From positions 2,666,001-2,730,000 of the forward strand of contig NZ_JAFBCA010000001.1 of the NCBI RefSeq assembly GCF_016907475.1: a stretch of DNA of 64,000 nucleotides, written 5' to 3'. The notes under the pieces are model-generated. The model was not told where the DNA came from and did not search any database. It saw only the letters and a program-made list of their open reading frames with translations. Position 1 is the first letter of the stretch. Every line of letters starts with the position of its first letter. Shown here one piece after another: positions 1 through 9,021 of the stretch. This DNA comes from Nocardioides cavernae. Lineage in GTDB: Bacteria > Actinomycetota > Actinomycetes > Propionibacteriales > Nocardioidaceae. Both the position numbers and the translations under genes were made by a program.

Positions 1-1
1 C

Positions 2-226
2 TCCGCGGCGGTGTCGCAGGACTTCCACACCGTGGAGCCCACCGCGCACATCGGCGACTTCATGCACCGGGCCGGCCGCCAGGTCGTGCCCGTGACCGTG
101 GTCGACGGACGGGGCAGGCTCAGCGGAGTCGTCCCGCGGGCGACGATCCTGTCCTCGCTCTCGACCGCTCCTGCCCAGGAGCGCGTGCGCGACGAGCGCC
201 GGCTGGAGGTGGCCGCACGTGCCTGA
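2..226 (+). CDS. Glycine betaine-type ABC transporter ATP-binding subunit, C-terminal fragment
   Basis: Only the last ~74 residues lie in the window; the gene begins upstream. The visible part matches one CBS domain (DFHTVEPTAHIGDFM near the start, then a GRLSGVVPRATIL segment), as found at the C-terminus of ProV/OpuA-type ATPases, where CBS domains sense ionic strength. The nucleotide-binding domain is not visible, so the call leans on the next gene, a ProW-type permease whose GTG start overlaps this stop codon by 8 bp. The two are surely cotranscribed. The substrate cannot be read from this fragment. Confidence 0.7.
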   Translation, partial: SAAVSQDFHTVEPTAHIGDFMHRAGRQVVPVTVVDGRGRLSGVVPRATILSSLSTAPAQERVRDERRLEVAARA

Positions 227-1124
227 CCTGCGCATCGGTGAACGCGGCGAGAGCGTCATCGACCTCATGACCGAGCACCTCGGCGGCTTCTTCGACCTGC
301 TCAAGGATATCCTGAACTTCGGCCTGCGCTCGGTCTACGACCTGCTCACCGTGCTGACCCCGGTGGCGATGGTCGTCGTCCTCGTGGTCCTGGCGGTCCT
401 GGCGACCCGTCGCGTCCTGCTCTCGATCAGCCTCGGCCTCGGCCTGCTGCTCATCCAGTCCATGGACCTCTGGCCCGAGACGATGCAGACCATGGCGTCG
501 GTCCTGGTGGCGACGGTCGTCGCCCTGCTGATCGGCATCCCTCTCGGCATCTGGTCGGCGTTCAACCCGGTGGTGCGCAGCGTGCTGCGGCCGGTGCTGG
601 ACCTGATGCAGACGCTGCCCGTGTTCGTCTACCTGCTGCCGACGATCCTGTTCTTCGGGGTCGGCGACGCCCCGGGCCTGGTCGCGACCATCGTCTTCTC
701 GGTGCCGCCGGCCGTCCGGCTCACGCAGCTGGGCATCAACCAGGTCGACAGCGAGACGGTCGAGGCTTCGGTGGCCTTCGGCGCCTCGCGTCGCGAGGTG
801 CTGCGCGAGGTGCAGCTCCCGCTCGCGATGCCGTCGATCATGACCGGCGTCAACCAGGTGATCATGCTCGCGCTGTCGATGGTGGTCGTCGCCGGCCTCG
901 TCGGCGGAGCGGGGCTGGGCGGTGTCGTGGTGAACGCCGTCCAGGGGCTGCAGATCGCGGCCTCGATCGAGGGCGGCCTGGCCGTCGTCGTCATCGCCAT
1001 CTACCTCGACCGCGTGACCTCCGCCCTCGGCGGCCAGGGTCGCGCGAACCCCGCCTGGTGGCCGCGCCGTCGCGCCGCCGCCCCCGCCGCGCCGGTGACC
1101 GCCGAGCCGGTCACCGTCGGCTGA
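219..1124 (+). CDS. ProW-type ABC transporter permease
   Basis: A 301-residue inner-membrane permease of the quaternary amine (glycine betaine/proline/choline) importer family. It has about six hydrophobic segments. The binding-protein-dependent permease loop near residues 180-205 ([20 protein letters not shown]) holds the conserved EAA..G docking motif for the ATPase. The GTG start at 219 overlaps the upstream ATPase stop. No periplasmic binding protein follows; a TauD-like dioxygenase begins 28 bp downstream instead. The binding protein may lie upstream of the window or be encoded elsewhere. Family assignment is firm; the substrate is inferred from family only. Confidence 0.85.
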   Translation: MPDLRIGERGESVIDLMTEHLGGFFDLLKDILNFGLRSVYDLLTVLTPVAMVVVLVVLAVLATRRVLLSISLGLGLLLIQSMDLWPETMQTMASVLVATVVALLIGIPLGIWSAFNPVVRSVLRPVLDLMQTLPVFVYLLPTILFFGVGDAPGLVATIVFSVPPAVRLTQLGINQVDSETVEASVAFGASRREVLREVQLPLAMPSIMTGVNQVIMLALSMVVVAGLVGGAGLGGVVVNAVQGLQIAASIEGGLAVVVIAIYLDRVTSALGGQGRANPAWWPRRRAAAPAAPVTAEPVTVG

Positions 1125-1152
1125 CCCCGAACCCACGAACGGAGCTCATCCC

Positions 1153-2076
1153 ATGACCTCGACCCTCGACCGCCCCACGGTCAACGTGCAGCAGCTCGGC
1201 GGCAGGATCGGCGCCCGCATCGACGGCGTACGCCTCGGCGGTGACCTCACCGCCGACGCGATCGCGACCGTCCGCGAGGCGCTCCTGCGCCACAAGGTCG
1301 TCTTCTTCCGGGGCCAGGACCACCTCGACGAGGCCGGCCACCAGGCGTTCGCCGAGACCTTCGGCCCGCTCACGTCGGCGCACCCGACGGTCAACACCGG
1401 CAGCGGCCGGGTCTTCAAGGTGACGGCCGACAAGGGGATGGCGGCCAACGCGTGGCACACCGACGTCACGTTCGTCGACCGCGTGCCGGCGATCAGCGTG
1501 CTCCGCGCGGTCCACCTGCCGCCCTACGGCGGCAACACCGTGTGGGCCAACACCGTGGCGGCGTACGACGCGCTGCCGGCGCCGCTGCGGGCGCTGGTCG
1601 ACGACCTCTGGGCGGTCCACACCAACAGCTACGACTACGCGCAGCGCGACGAGGAGTCGGACGAGCCCGACGCCAACTACACGCGGGCCGACTTCGCCTC
1701 CCAGCTCTTCGAGACCGAGCACCCGGTCGTGCGCGTGCACCCCGAGACGGGGGAGCGGTCACTGGTGCTGGGCCACTTCGTCAAGGCGTTCACCGGCCTC
1801 AACACGGCCGAGTCGATCGCACTCTTCACGCTGCTCCAGAACCGTGTCACGCGGCTCGAGAACACGATCCGGTGGACCTGGCAGCCCGGCGACGTCGCGG
1901 TCTGGGACAACCGGGCGACGCAGCACTACGCGGTGGCCGACTTCGGCACGGAGTACCGGGAGATGGCCCGCATCACGGTCGCGGGCGACGTCCCGGTGAG
2001 CATCGACGGGCGACCGAGCCGGGTCATCCGCGGCAACGCCGAGGCGTACTCCCGCCTGGACGAGCTGATCAGCTGA
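1153..2076 (+). CDS. TauD/TfdA-family Fe(II)/2-oxoglutarate dioxygenase
   Basis: A 307-residue non-haem iron oxygenase. The metal-binding triad is visible: HTD at residues 102-104 (in [10 protein letters not shown]), a distal His at about 258 (ATQHYAVAD), and the 2-oxoglutarate-binding Arg at about 269 (EYREMARI). Family members hydroxylate taurine, alkyl sulfates, phenoxyacids or carnitine precursors next to the heteroatom. Here the gene follows a ProW-type permease by 28 bp with a GGAG ribosome site, suggesting that the imported compound is its substrate. I do not name it tauD because the transporter is not of the sulfonate type. Its last 56 bp recur at 2436-2491. Confidence 0.85.
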   Translation: MTSTLDRPTVNVQQLGGRIGARIDGVRLGGDLTADAIATVREALLRHKVVFFRGQDHLDEAGHQAFAETFGPLTSAHPTVNTGSGRVFKVTADKGMAANAWHTDVTFVDRVPAISVLRAVHLPPYGGNTVWANTVAAYDALPAPLRALVDDLWAVHTNSYDYAQRDEESDEPDANYTRADFASQLFETEHPVVRVHPETGERSLVLGHFVKAFTGLNTAESIALFTLLQNRVTRLENTIRWTWQPGDVAVWDNRATQHYAVADFGTEYREMARITVAGDVPVSIDGRPSRVIRGNAEAYSRLDELIS

Positions 2077-2190
2077 AGGCGGGCGCAGCGGGTGCGGTCG
2101 CATGAACGCGCGGATCACCACGGCTGAAATCGGGTACTGATCGACCGACGTCGAGCGATGGCGTCGATGCAGAGCAGTCGAGAGGGCCTC

Positions 2191-2412
2191 ATGCCGCCTG
2201 TCAGTCCCACGTTCTCCGACGAGTTCGACGACGACCACTGTGTGGTCCACCAGTTCATCCGGCGCCACGGACGCAGTCCGACGCCGGAGGAGGTCATCGC
2301 GCTGCGGAGCAGCGCCGTCGCCACCGGCGCACGTGCGACCGCCGACGACGAACGATCTGCCTTGACGCAGGTGGTTCGTCGCGAGGTGGTCCGGCTGATC
2401 CACCGGCCGTGA
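2191..2412 (+). CDS. Small hypothetical protein
   Basis: A 73-residue acidic-then-basic protein starting MPPVSPTFSDEFDDDH, with no domain I recognise. I chose ATG 2191 because GAGAGGG lies just upstream; an in-frame ATG at 2158 would add 11 residues. It lies between the intact dioxygenase gene and a displaced copy of that gene's 3' end, so it may have arrived with that rearrangement. The phrase RRHGRSPTPEEVIAL resembles a short helix-turn segment but is too little for a family call. Confidence 0.4.
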   Translation: MPPVSPTFSDEFDDDHCVVHQFIRRHGRSPTPEEVIALRSSAVATGARATADDERSALTQVVRREVVRLIHRP

Positions 2413-2435
2413 CGGCGCCCTCCCGATGGGCGTGC

Positions 2436-2491
2436 GGGTCATTCGCGGCAACGCCGAGGCGTGCTCCCGCCTGGCCGAGCTGATCAGTTGA
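2436..2491 (+). pseudogene. Displaced copy of the dioxygenase gene 3' end
   Basis: These 56 bp match 2021-2076, the last 56 bp of the dioxygenase gene including its stop, at 52 of 56 positions. The frame still reads [18 protein letters not shown] then stop. There is no start and no upstream dioxygenase sequence. It is a relic of a partial duplication, or a downstream attachment-like direct repeat bounding the 359 bp at 2077-2435. Confidence 0.8.
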
Positions 2492-2597
2492 CCGGCTGCT
2501 CTCCTCCACCCCTGCGGAGGGACCAGCGGGGCGAGGTCGGGGCTACGTTGGCCGGACTCGGGGACCGGGCGTGGCCCCCACGTCCTCGGAGTGCCGC

Positions 2598-3218
2598 ATG
2601 AGCCCTCGTCGCATCCTCGCCGTCATCGTCCTCCTCGTCGCCGTGGTCCTGGCCTCCGGCGGACCCACCGTCGCGGCCAAGCCGCTGCCGAAGCCCCCGG
2701 AGATCACCTCGGCCGTCGCCGTCGACAGCCGCACCGTCGACCTCACGTGGACGTCGGTCAAGGGCGCCGACCACTACGTCGTCACCGCGCCGGGGCTGTC
2801 ACCCGTCCACGTGTCCACGACGACGGCTCGCATCACCGACCTCTACCCCGGCGACCTGCACGCCATCTACGTCACCGCGGAGACGCGCCGCAACGCCTCG
2901 CTCGGCACCAGCCCGACGGTCTACGTCGCGACGCCGCCCGAGGGACCCAGGGGCCCGCTCGGCTGGGCCGAGGCGTCGGACGGCCAGGTGCGCATCTGGA
3001 GCGGGTCGGGGATCGGGTGCGTGACGCAGGACCTCGGGATCCTGGCGGGCGACGGGACCTGGACGTCGCTGGGGGACGGGGTCGACGAGGGCGGTCCCCG
3101 CACGTGGACGATCTTCCAGGGTGCCGGCACGACGCAGACCTACGCCGTCAGGTGCCAGGGCAGCGGAGGCCTGTGGTCACCCTGGTCGGAGCCGCCGACC
3201 GTCGTCACGCTGTCCTAG
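2598..3218 (+). CDS. Secreted fibronectin type III-like protein
   Basis: A 206-residue protein with an N-terminal signal peptide (MSPRRILAVIVLLVAVVLA, cleavage probably near TVAA). An FnIII-like beta-sandwich spans about residues 35-110 (ITSAVAVDSRTVDLTWTSV ... HAIYVTAET). The second half is Gly/Trp-rich with two cysteines (IGCVTQ, VRCQGS) that could form a disulfide outside the cell. ATG 2598 is chosen because the signal peptide begins there; a possible TACGTT -10 box lies at 2544-2549. The role is unknown; FnIII modules usually mediate extracellular binding. Confidence 0.65.
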   Translation: MSPRRILAVIVLLVAVVLASGGPTVAAKPLPKPPEITSAVAVDSRTVDLTWTSVKGADHYVVTAPGLSPVHVSTTTARITDLYPGDLHAIYVTAETRRNASLGTSPTVYVATPPEGPRGPLGWAEASDGQVRIWSGSGIGCVTQDLGILAGDGTWTSLGDGVDEGGPRTWTIFQGAGTTQTYAVRCQGSGGLWSPWSEPPTVVTLS

Positions 3219-3246
3219 CTGGATCGACTGGCCTCGACCGCTGCGG

Positions 3247-4263
3247 TCAGAGCAGCCCGAGGTCCTGCGCGTGACGGCGTACGGCATCGGTGTCCGCGGC
3301 CAGCACGAACGGCACGTCCGGCCCCCAGTCGTCGGAGACCTTCTCCACGCGTCCGTCGCCCGGGTCCAGCCGTACCTCGCGGATGTAGACCGCCAGGATC
3401 CGTCCGGGGTGCTCGCGCACGATGTCGGCGTAGATCTCGGGGTCGTGCTCACCGGAGTCGCCGAGGAGCACGAAGGACAGGTCCGGGTGGAGGTCGAGGA
3501 CCTCCCGGATGCGGTCGTGCTTCTGCTCACGTCCTCGCCAGGTGCCGAGCAGGTCGCGCAGCAGGACGGGACCCAGCGGGAAGCCGCGATGGCGGAGGAA
3601 GCCGACCAGGAAGGAGTGCAGGTTCCACGGGCTCGACGAGACGTAGAAGACGGGGTTCACGTCGGCGGCGAGGTCGCGGTACAGCTCCGCGGCCCCGGGG
3701 AACGGCGTACGGGTCAGCGAGGAGCCGGCCAACGTCTGCAGGATCATCCGCCCCACGCGCTGGACGCCGGTCTCGAGGATCGTGTCGTCGATGTCGGAGA
3801 GGATCCCGAAGCGGGCGTCGCCGGACGGGACCCGCACCTCGACGGGTGCTGAGTGCCCGGTGGTGCCGCGGTAGTCGCCTCGGAGCTCGACCGTCCCGTG
3901 CGTCCAGGGGCTCCCGAGCGTCGCGGGCGCAGCAGGGACGCGCACCACGAAGTAGCCCTCGGAGTCGCTGACGGCCTCGGCGCTGGCACCGCCCACGGTG
4001 ACCTCGAGGGGCACGCCGGGCAGCTCGTCGGTGAGGAAGGTCCGGAGCGTCCGACGCACCGCCGCCCAGACTCCCTCGCCGTCCACGACCTCCATCTCGA
4101 GCGGGTTGTCCAGCACCCGTCCCCGGACGACCACGCCGGCGGGGCCGCCGTGACCGATGTAGGGCTCGATCCTGAACTGCTCGGGGGTCCGGGACCGGGC
4201 GCGCCGCAGACGGGCGCCGTCCCACGCGCGCTCCAGGGCGACGACCAGGCGACGAAGCTCCAT
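3247..4263 (-). CDS. App1-family phosphatase (DUF2183)
   Basis: A 338-residue protein of the App1/DUF2183 family, HAD-like phosphatases related to yeast phosphatidate phosphatase App1. The catalytic DxDxT loop appears as SDIDDTILETG at about residue 180, followed by FYVSSSPWNLHSFL and LLGDSGEHDPEIY, both typical of the family. The N-terminal ~170 residues form a beta-rich domain of the kind usually paired with it. ATG 4263 is supported by a TACGGT box 6 nt upstream (leaderless). It is monocistronic; the response regulator gene upstream is on the same strand. The in vivo substrate is unknown. Confidence 0.8.
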   Translation of the reverse strand: MELRRLVVALERAWDGARLRRARSRTPEQFRIEPYIGHGGPAGVVVRGRVLDNPLEMEVVDGEGVWAAVRRTLRTFLTDELPGVPLEVTVGGASAEAVSDSEGYFVVRVPAAPATLGSPWTHGTVELRGDYRGTTGHSAPVEVRVPSGDARFGILSDIDDTILETGVQRVGRMILQTLAGSSLTRTPFPGAAELYRDLAADVNPVFYVSSSPWNLHSFLVGFLRHRGFPLGPVLLRDLLGTWRGREQKHDRIREVLDLHPDLSFVLLGDSGEHDPEIYADIVREHPGRILAVYIREVRLDPGDGRVEKVSDDWGPDVPFVLAADTDAVRRHAQDLGLL

Positions 4264-4269
4264 GGGAGC

Positions 4270-4275
4270 ACCGTA
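4270..4275 (-). promoter_or_regulatory. -10 box (TACGGT) of the App1-like gene
   Basis: Reading on the minus strand, TACGGT is followed by 6 nt and then ATG 4263. Transcription would begin at or next to the start codon. Confidence 0.5.
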
Positions 4276-4290
4276 GGGGAGTGGTTGCGC

Positions 4291-4935
4291 TCAGGCGCGC
4301 AGGAACCTCAGCACCGCGAGGACGCGGCGGTGCGAGCGTTCGTCGGCGTCGAGGTCGAGCTTGGTGAAGATGCTCCGCACATGCCCCTCGACGGTCTTGG
4401 GGCTCAGGTGCAGCTCGGAGCAGAGGGCTGCGTTGGTGAGGCCCTGGGCCATCAGCGCGAGCACGTCGCGCTCGCGCGCGGTGAGTCGGTCGAGCGGGTC
4501 GTCGTGGCGACGGCGGGCCACCAGGCGGGTCACCAGCTCGGAGTCGAGGACCACGTCGCCCCCCGCGACCCGTCGTACGTCGCTGGCGAACGCCGCGAGG
4601 TCGAAGACCCGGTCCTTGAGCAGGTAGCCCACACCTCCCTCGAAGTCGGTCATCAGCCGCATCGCGTGGTGGACCTCCACGTGCTGCGAGAGCAGGACCA
4701 GTCCCACGGACGGGGCGAACGCGCGAATCTCCGCTGCGGCGTCGATGCCCTCGCTCGCGAACCCGGGCGGCATCCGCAGGTCCACCACGACCACGTCCGG
4801 CGCCTGCCGCCGGACCAGGTCGACGAGCGACGGCGCGTCACCCGCCTGTCCGACGACCTCGAAGCCCGAGTCGGTGAGGATCCTCGCCAACCCCTCGCGC
4901 AGGAGCACGGCGTCGTCGGCGAGGATCACCCGCAC
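4291..4935 (-). CDS. NarL/FixJ-family response regulator
   Basis: A 214-residue two-component regulator. The receiver domain (residues 1-120) shows the acidic pair ADD at 6-8, the phosphoacceptor Asp52 in [10 protein letters not shown] and the conserved Lys in GYLLKDRV. A LuxR-type helix-turn-helix follows ([18 protein letters not shown] ... [14 protein letters not shown]). GTG 4935 gives the usual MRVILADD beginning; a second GTG at 4929 overlaps the kinase stop as GTGA. It is cotranscribed with, and presumably phosphorylated by, the kinase just upstream. Target genes are not evident. Confidence 0.93.
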   Translation of the reverse strand: MRVILADDAVLLREGLARILTDSGFEVVGQAGDAPSLVDLVRRQAPDVVVVDLRMPPGFASEGIDAAAEIRAFAPSVGLVLLSQHVEVHHAMRLMTDFEGGVGYLLKDRVFDLAAFASDVRRVAGGDVVLDSELVTRLVARRRHDDPLDRLTARERDVLALMAQGLTNAALCSELHLSPKTVEGHVRSIFTKLDLDADERSHRRVLAVLRFLRA

Positions 4936-6959
4936 CGCAGCACCGTCCTGACCGTGGTTCCGCCACCCAGCGGGCTGGCCACCTCCAGGCGCGCGTCCAG
5001 CGCGGACAGGCGGTCGGCGAGCCCCTGCAGGCCACGGTCGGGGGCGAGCCCCGCACCGCCCGTGCCGTCGTCGCGCACCTCGACGGTGAGGCGATCCCCG
5101 TCGAGCGTCACGTCGACGTCGACGACGCGGGCACCCGCGTGGCGCGCGGCGTTGGTGAGCGCCTCGCTGACGAGGAAGTACGTCGTCGCCTCGACCTCCG
5201 CCGGTGGCCTCCGGTCGAGCGCCACGTGCAACCGGACCGGCACGGACGAGCGGTCGGCGAGATTGGCCAGCGCGGCCTCGAGGCCGTCCTGGGTGAGCAC
5301 CGCGGGGTGCACCCCGCGCGCCATCTCGCGCAGCTCCGCGGTCGCCTCGAGCAGCTGGGTGCGGGCGTGCTCCGCCCGGAGCACCAGCTCGGGGTCGCCC
5401 GACGCTGCTGCGCGCTCGACCAGCGCCCCGAGCTCCATGCCCAGGGACACCAGCCGCTGCTGCGCGCCGTCGTGGAGGTCTCGTTCGATCCGGCGCCGGG
5501 CTGAGTCCTCGGCCGTGACGATCCGCCGCGCAGCCGCCTGCAGCGCAGCCGCCTGCTGCGCCACCTCCTCGAGCCGGGCCCGGTGGTCGATGACCAGACC
5601 GGTCTGGGCGACCAGGTCGTCGAGGAGCTGGTCCTTCGCCGGGGTCATCGCCTCTCCGGGAGCCATCGTCAGCACCAGGGCTCCCTGCACGACGCCGTCG
5701 CGCGACACCGGCCGCACCAGGGCCCGCCGGCCGCCGAGCTCGGTGAGCGGGCTGCTGCCCGCGGGGGCTCGGGTCGGCCACGCGGCGACGGCCGCCATCC
5801 GCTCCACGTCGCCGAGCCAGACCACGACCTCGGACGCACCGACGCCCCCGGCGATCGTCGCCGCCAGTCCCTCCAGCAGCCCCTCGTCGTTGCGGGACAG
5901 CTGGGCGGACAGGCGCGACAGCGTCTCGTACGGCGTCGCGCGCCGGCCGTAGACCAACCGGTCGGCGAGGCGCTGGGCCCGGCGTCTCACCGGCTCGAAC
6001 ACCACCGCCACCGCGGCCGTCGCGGCGAGGGCCAGCACCCGGTCCGACACCGGGATGAGCGCTCCTGCCCCGACGACCAGACCGACGTAACCGCCCGAGA
6101 CGAGCAGCACCATCGCGCCGCCGACCAGCGTCCTGGTGATGATCGGGTCGATGTCGTAGAGGCGGTACCGCACGATCGCCACGCCTGCCGCCAGGGGCAC
6201 CAGCGGGAGGCTGAGCAGCCCGAGGAGCGGTGTGTCCCAGACGAGCTGCCCCGTGAGCATGAGCATCGCGGACACGGCCACGGCGAACACGAACCACCGC
6301 AGCTGGCGGACCTCGACGCTGTCGGCCCGGCGCAGCCGGGTGACGACCGCAGCGGCCCACAGGACCTGGAACCCGAGGTAGGAGCTGAGCATCACCGGCC
6401 AGACGACGGCGCGCGCGACGTCCTCGCCACCGACGTCGAAGGGGAACACGAGCCGGCTGTGGCTCCAGTCGTCCTCGATCGGCCACAGCGCTGACGCGAG
6501 CGCGATCAGGGACGCGACCCCGACCATCGTGCGCGCCGCGGCGCGCCACCGCCACGACAGGTGCTGGCCCGTCGGGAAGACCATGATCCCGACGCCGGCG
6601 GCCGCCATCACCAGCGGCACGAGCCAGATGGACACCCAGGCGAGCCACGCTCCTCCCGGGAGGGCCGGACTGTGCAGCCCGGCCTGGCGGCCGAAGTACA
6701 TGACGGCGTCCGCCACCCCGAGCAGGACGAAGACGAGCCCCATGCGCTGCCCGGGCCGCGCCCAGAGCACGTAGAGCCCGACGCCGGCGAAGGTGAGGGC
6801 GAGGAGCGCGTTGTGGAGGTTGCCGACGTGGAAGTCGAGGGTCGCGCCGTACGCCACCAGGCCCAGGACGAGGAGGCCCAGGCTGCCGACCACGACCTCG
6901 CCCGCGAGCGAGCGCGGTTCGTCGTACCCCACCTGGTCGGCAGCGAGGGCCGGGCTCAT
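4926..6959 (-). CDS. Membrane sensor histidine kinase (HisKA_3 type)
   Basis: A 677-residue kinase. The N-terminal ~330 residues carry about nine hydrophobic segments, with a MASE-like sensor region and no obvious periplasmic domain. A GAF-like linker follows, then the HisKA_3 phosphorylation helix with [14 protein letters not shown] (catalytic His) and a short HATPase with [11 protein letters not shown] and DDGTGG. ATG 6959 gives MSPALAADQ; a CAACAT box lies 6 nt upstream. Its stop overlaps the response regulator start, so the two form a cognate pair. The signal is unknown; location in the membrane suggests an envelope or lipophilic cue. Confidence 0.9.
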   Translation of the reverse strand: MSPALAADQVGYDEPRSLAGEVVVGSLGLLVLGLVAYGATLDFHVGNLHNALLALTFAGVGLYVLWARPGQRMGLVFVLLGVADAVMYFGRQAGLHSPALPGGAWLAWVSIWLVPLVMAAAGVGIMVFPTGQHLSWRWRAAARTMVGVASLIALASALWPIEDDWSHSRLVFPFDVGGEDVARAVVWPVMLSSYLGFQVLWAAAVVTRLRRADSVEVRQLRWFVFAVAVSAMLMLTGQLVWDTPLLGLLSLPLVPLAAGVAIVRYRLYDIDPIITRTLVGGAMVLLVSGGYVGLVVGAGALIPVSDRVLALAATAAVAVVFEPVRRRAQRLADRLVYGRRATPYETLSRLSAQLSRNDEGLLEGLAATIAGGVGASEVVVWLGDVERMAAVAAWPTRAPAGSSPLTELGGRRALVRPVSRDGVVQGALVLTMAPGEAMTPAKDQLLDDLVAQTGLVIDHRARLEEVAQQAAALQAAARRIVTAEDSARRRIERDLHDGAQQRLVSLGMELGALVERAAASGDPELVLRAEHARTQLLEATAELREMARGVHPAVLTQDGLEAALANLADRSSVPVRLHVALDRRPPAEVEATTYFLVSEALTNAARHAGARVVDVDVTLDGDRLTVEVRDDGTGGAGLAPDRGLQGLADRLSALDARLEVASPLGGGTTVRTVLRCG

Positions 6960-7067
6960 CCATCGATGTTGGCACGGCTCGCGCCATCGGCGTACCAGGG
7001 TTGACCCTCGAACTGCTCCCGGGTGCGCACTGATGCGGCCGGGCCCGGTGCGGCGGACCGTGGAGGC

Positions 7068-7742
7068 ATGACCACCGTCGACCGCACCAGAGCCACTGCC
7101 ACCGCCACGCCGCGACGCGACCGCACCGCTTACCTGCTCCTCGTCATCGGGGGTGCAGCGTTCTTCGCAGCCGGGCCCCTGCACCCGCAGGGGAGCGACG
7201 CGGGGGACAAGACCGAGCAGCTTCACTCGATGCTCGTCGACTCCGCCTGGTACCCCGCCCACCTGGTCGCCCTGCTGGGCTTCGCGTGCGTCGCCGCCGG
7301 CCTCCTCGCACTGCGGCGGGACCCGGTCGTGCGGGACCGCCTCGGCAGGACCCTGTCGATCGGTGCCGTCGTCGCGGTCCTCGCGACCCTCGGTGCCGTG
7401 GTCCACCTGTTCGCCGCCACCCAGGCCGCCGAGGTCGGGCACGGCCACACGACGCCGCTCGTCGCCGCGTTCATGGGTGTGGAGACGATCGTCAACCCCG
7501 CCTGGGGACTGATGATCGCGGCGCTCGCGGTGACCGGAGGGCTCACGCGGGTCCTGGGCAACCGGATCGTGCTGCCGCTCGGCGTGCTCGGCGGCCTGGC
7601 GTTCGCGCTGGCGACGGCCACGATCGCCTTCGTCGACACCTTCGACCCCCTGTTCCCCGTCGCGGGGCTGGCCGGCGTGTGGCTGGTCGCCACAGGCGTC
7701 GTGGGCCTCTTCCGCCCACCCTCGGCCGACGTCGCGGGATGA
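7068..7742 (+). CDS. Six-TM membrane protein, unknown function
   Basis: A 224-residue polytopic membrane protein with about six helices. It resembles the small DUF-type proteins often seen next to two-component systems. GPLHPQGSD follows the first helix. ATG 7068 has GGAGG directly upstream, better than an in-frame upstream ATG at 7023. It is divergent from the histidine kinase gene (about 110 bp between starts) and its stop overlaps a possible cupin start. No catalytic motif is visible. Confidence 0.6.
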   Translation: MTTVDRTRATATATPRRDRTAYLLLVIGGAAFFAAGPLHPQGSDAGDKTEQLHSMLVDSAWYPAHLVALLGFACVAAGLLALRRDPVVRDRLGRTLSIGAVVAVLATLGAVVHLFAATQAAEVGHGHTTPLVAAFMGVETIVNPAWGLMIAALAVTGGLTRVLGNRIVLPLGVLGGLAFALATATIAFVDTFDPLFPVAGLAGVWLVATGVVGLFRPPSADVAG

Positions 7743-7751
7743 CATCCGTCC

Positions 7752-7796
7752 GCACACCCATCACACCCATCACACCCGTCACACCCGTCACACCCA
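7752..7796 (+). repeat. Five tandem 9-bp units
   Basis: Five head-to-tail copies of TCACACCCR (first copy GCACACCCA). They lie between the membrane protein stop and the ribosome site of the cupin gene, and read in the cupin frame as a (T-P-I/V) repeat. Copy number of such short units often varies between strains. Confidence 0.85.
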
Positions 7797-7813
7797 TCAG
7801 GAGGAGAGGAACC

Positions 7814-8266
7814 ATGACCACGACCACCACCCACGTCCCGCCCGGAGAGGGCCGGAGCTACCCGATGATCGACGGCGACCACGTCGCCAAGGTCGCGGTC
7901 CACGACACGGAGGGAGCCTTCGAGGTCTTCGAGGTGATCGCCCCCGCCGCGCCGATGGCGCCTCCCCACGTCTCGCCGTGGACCGGAGTCCTGTTCCTGC
8001 TCGAGGGCCGGGTCACCGCGGTGGTCGGCGACACGAGGTACGACGTGGAGCCCGGCGGGGTGGTGGTCTTCCCGGCCGGGACGCCCAGCACGTTCGAGGT
8101 CGTCGGGGAGTCCGCGCGGATCCTGGGGATCACCTCCGGGGACCGTGCCGGACGGTTCTTCGCCGAGTTCGCCGACTCGGTGCCGCCCGACCGCCCGGCC
8201 GAGGAGTCCCTGGAGGCGATCCTCGCGGTCACCCAGCGCCACGGCGTGCGGCTCGCGGGTGCGTGA
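7814..8266 (+). CDS. Cupin-domain protein
   Basis: A 150-residue single-domain cupin. The two motifs are recognisable: APPHVSPWTGVLFLLEGRVT (metal-ligand region) and DVEPGGVVVFPAGTPSTFEV. Such proteins bind small molecules or act as simple dioxygenases or isomerases. ATG 7814 has AGGAGAGGAACC before it. An in-frame ATG at 7739 overlaps the upstream stop (ATGA) and would add 25 residues made largely of the TPI/TPV repeat. The next gene overlaps its stop (GTGA), so membrane protein, cupin and SRPBCC protein form one operon. Confidence 0.8.
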   Translation: MTTTTTHVPPGEGRSYPMIDGDHVAKVAVHDTEGAFEVFEVIAPAAPMAPPHVSPWTGVLFLLEGRVTAVVGDTRYDVEPGGVVVFPAGTPSTFEVVGESARILGITSGDRAGRFFAEFADSVPPDRPAEESLEAILAVTQRHGVRLAGA

Positions 8267-8790
8267 GTCCCGTGCGCTTCGAGGTGACCACAGCTGCTTC
8301 ACCGGACCAGGTCCTGCGCGCCCTGACCGACTTCAGTGATCGGCGGCTCGAGACCTGGCGGCGCACGCTCGACCCGAGGACCTTCGAGGTGCGCGAGCTC
8401 GGCGACACGTGGGCGGTGGCCCGTGAGAGCACCGCAGGATCGCCGTTCTGGGTCGTCAACCGCTACGACTGGGCCGACCCCACGGTCATCCGGACGACCG
8501 TGGTGGAGGGCAGCTGGGGAGGATCCGGTGACGGGACCGTCCGGGTCCACCCCGCCGACGGTGGCGGCAGCCGGGTGCAGGCCGAGTGGACCCACACGGG
8601 TGTCCGCCGCACCCGGGAGAGGATCCTCATCTCCTTGATCAACCACGTCCCCATGAGGACCCTCGTCGCCCACCTGTGGGTCGAGGCCTTGGACCGCTTC
8701 GCCCGGTCCGAGCTCGACCTCCGACCCGGCCCACGCCACGGCGACCAGCGGCGCACGTGCGTGCCGACGTCCTGGGGACGGTCCCGGTGA
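8263..8790 (+). CDS. SRPBCC-family protein
   Basis: A 175-residue START/Bet v 1-like protein. It begins VRFEVTTAASPDQVLRALTDF, the usual first strand and helix of polyketide-cyclase/SRPBCC proteins, and ends with a long amphipathic helix (RTLVAHLWVEALDRFARSEL). These proteins hold hydrophobic ligands in a deep cavity. GTG 8263 overlaps the cupin stop as GTGA; GTG 8272 is an alternative. The last ~20 residues look like read-through beyond the domain. Cotranscribed with the cupin gene. Confidence 0.75.
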   Translation: MSPVRFEVTTAASPDQVLRALTDFSDRRLETWRRTLDPRTFEVRELGDTWAVARESTAGSPFWVVNRYDWADPTVIRTTVVEGSWGGSGDGTVRVHPADGGGSRVQAEWTHTGVRRTRERILISLINHVPMRTLVAHLWVEALDRFARSELDLRPGPRHGDQRRTCVPTSWGRSR

Positions 8791-9021
8791 CCAACCCGGT
8801 GAGGTCGCTCACACCGGCTCGCGAGGAGGGGACACAGGCCACGCTCCGGATTCGACATGACAGGGCGATCGTGTTCTGGTGGAAGAGCCGCAGGCCAGGG
8901 TTCCCGTCGTGAACGGGGCGCCTCCCATCGCGAGGTGATGCCCGCCGCGGCCTCGACGCCTGATTCGACGGTGTCGCGTCCGAGCGCCCCGGAGGCGCAC
9001 AACCCGTGAGGTCCGAAGCAC

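Noticed and set aside
219..2076. A taurine import and oxidation operon (tauABCD)
   Set aside because: The dioxygenase fits TauD, but the transporter is of the betaine (ProVW) type.
4291..6987. A response regulator fused to a long N-terminal region
   Set aside because: The upstream part is the histidine kinase read in the wrong frame; the true regulator starts at 4935.
8791..9021. A c-di-AMP (ydaO-type) riboswitch upstream of the Rpf gene
   Set aside because: Such switches often precede rpf genes, but I could not find the conserved GGGGTGAATC-like or CCGTCAGCT-like segments. Nothing else in the 231 bp could be assigned.
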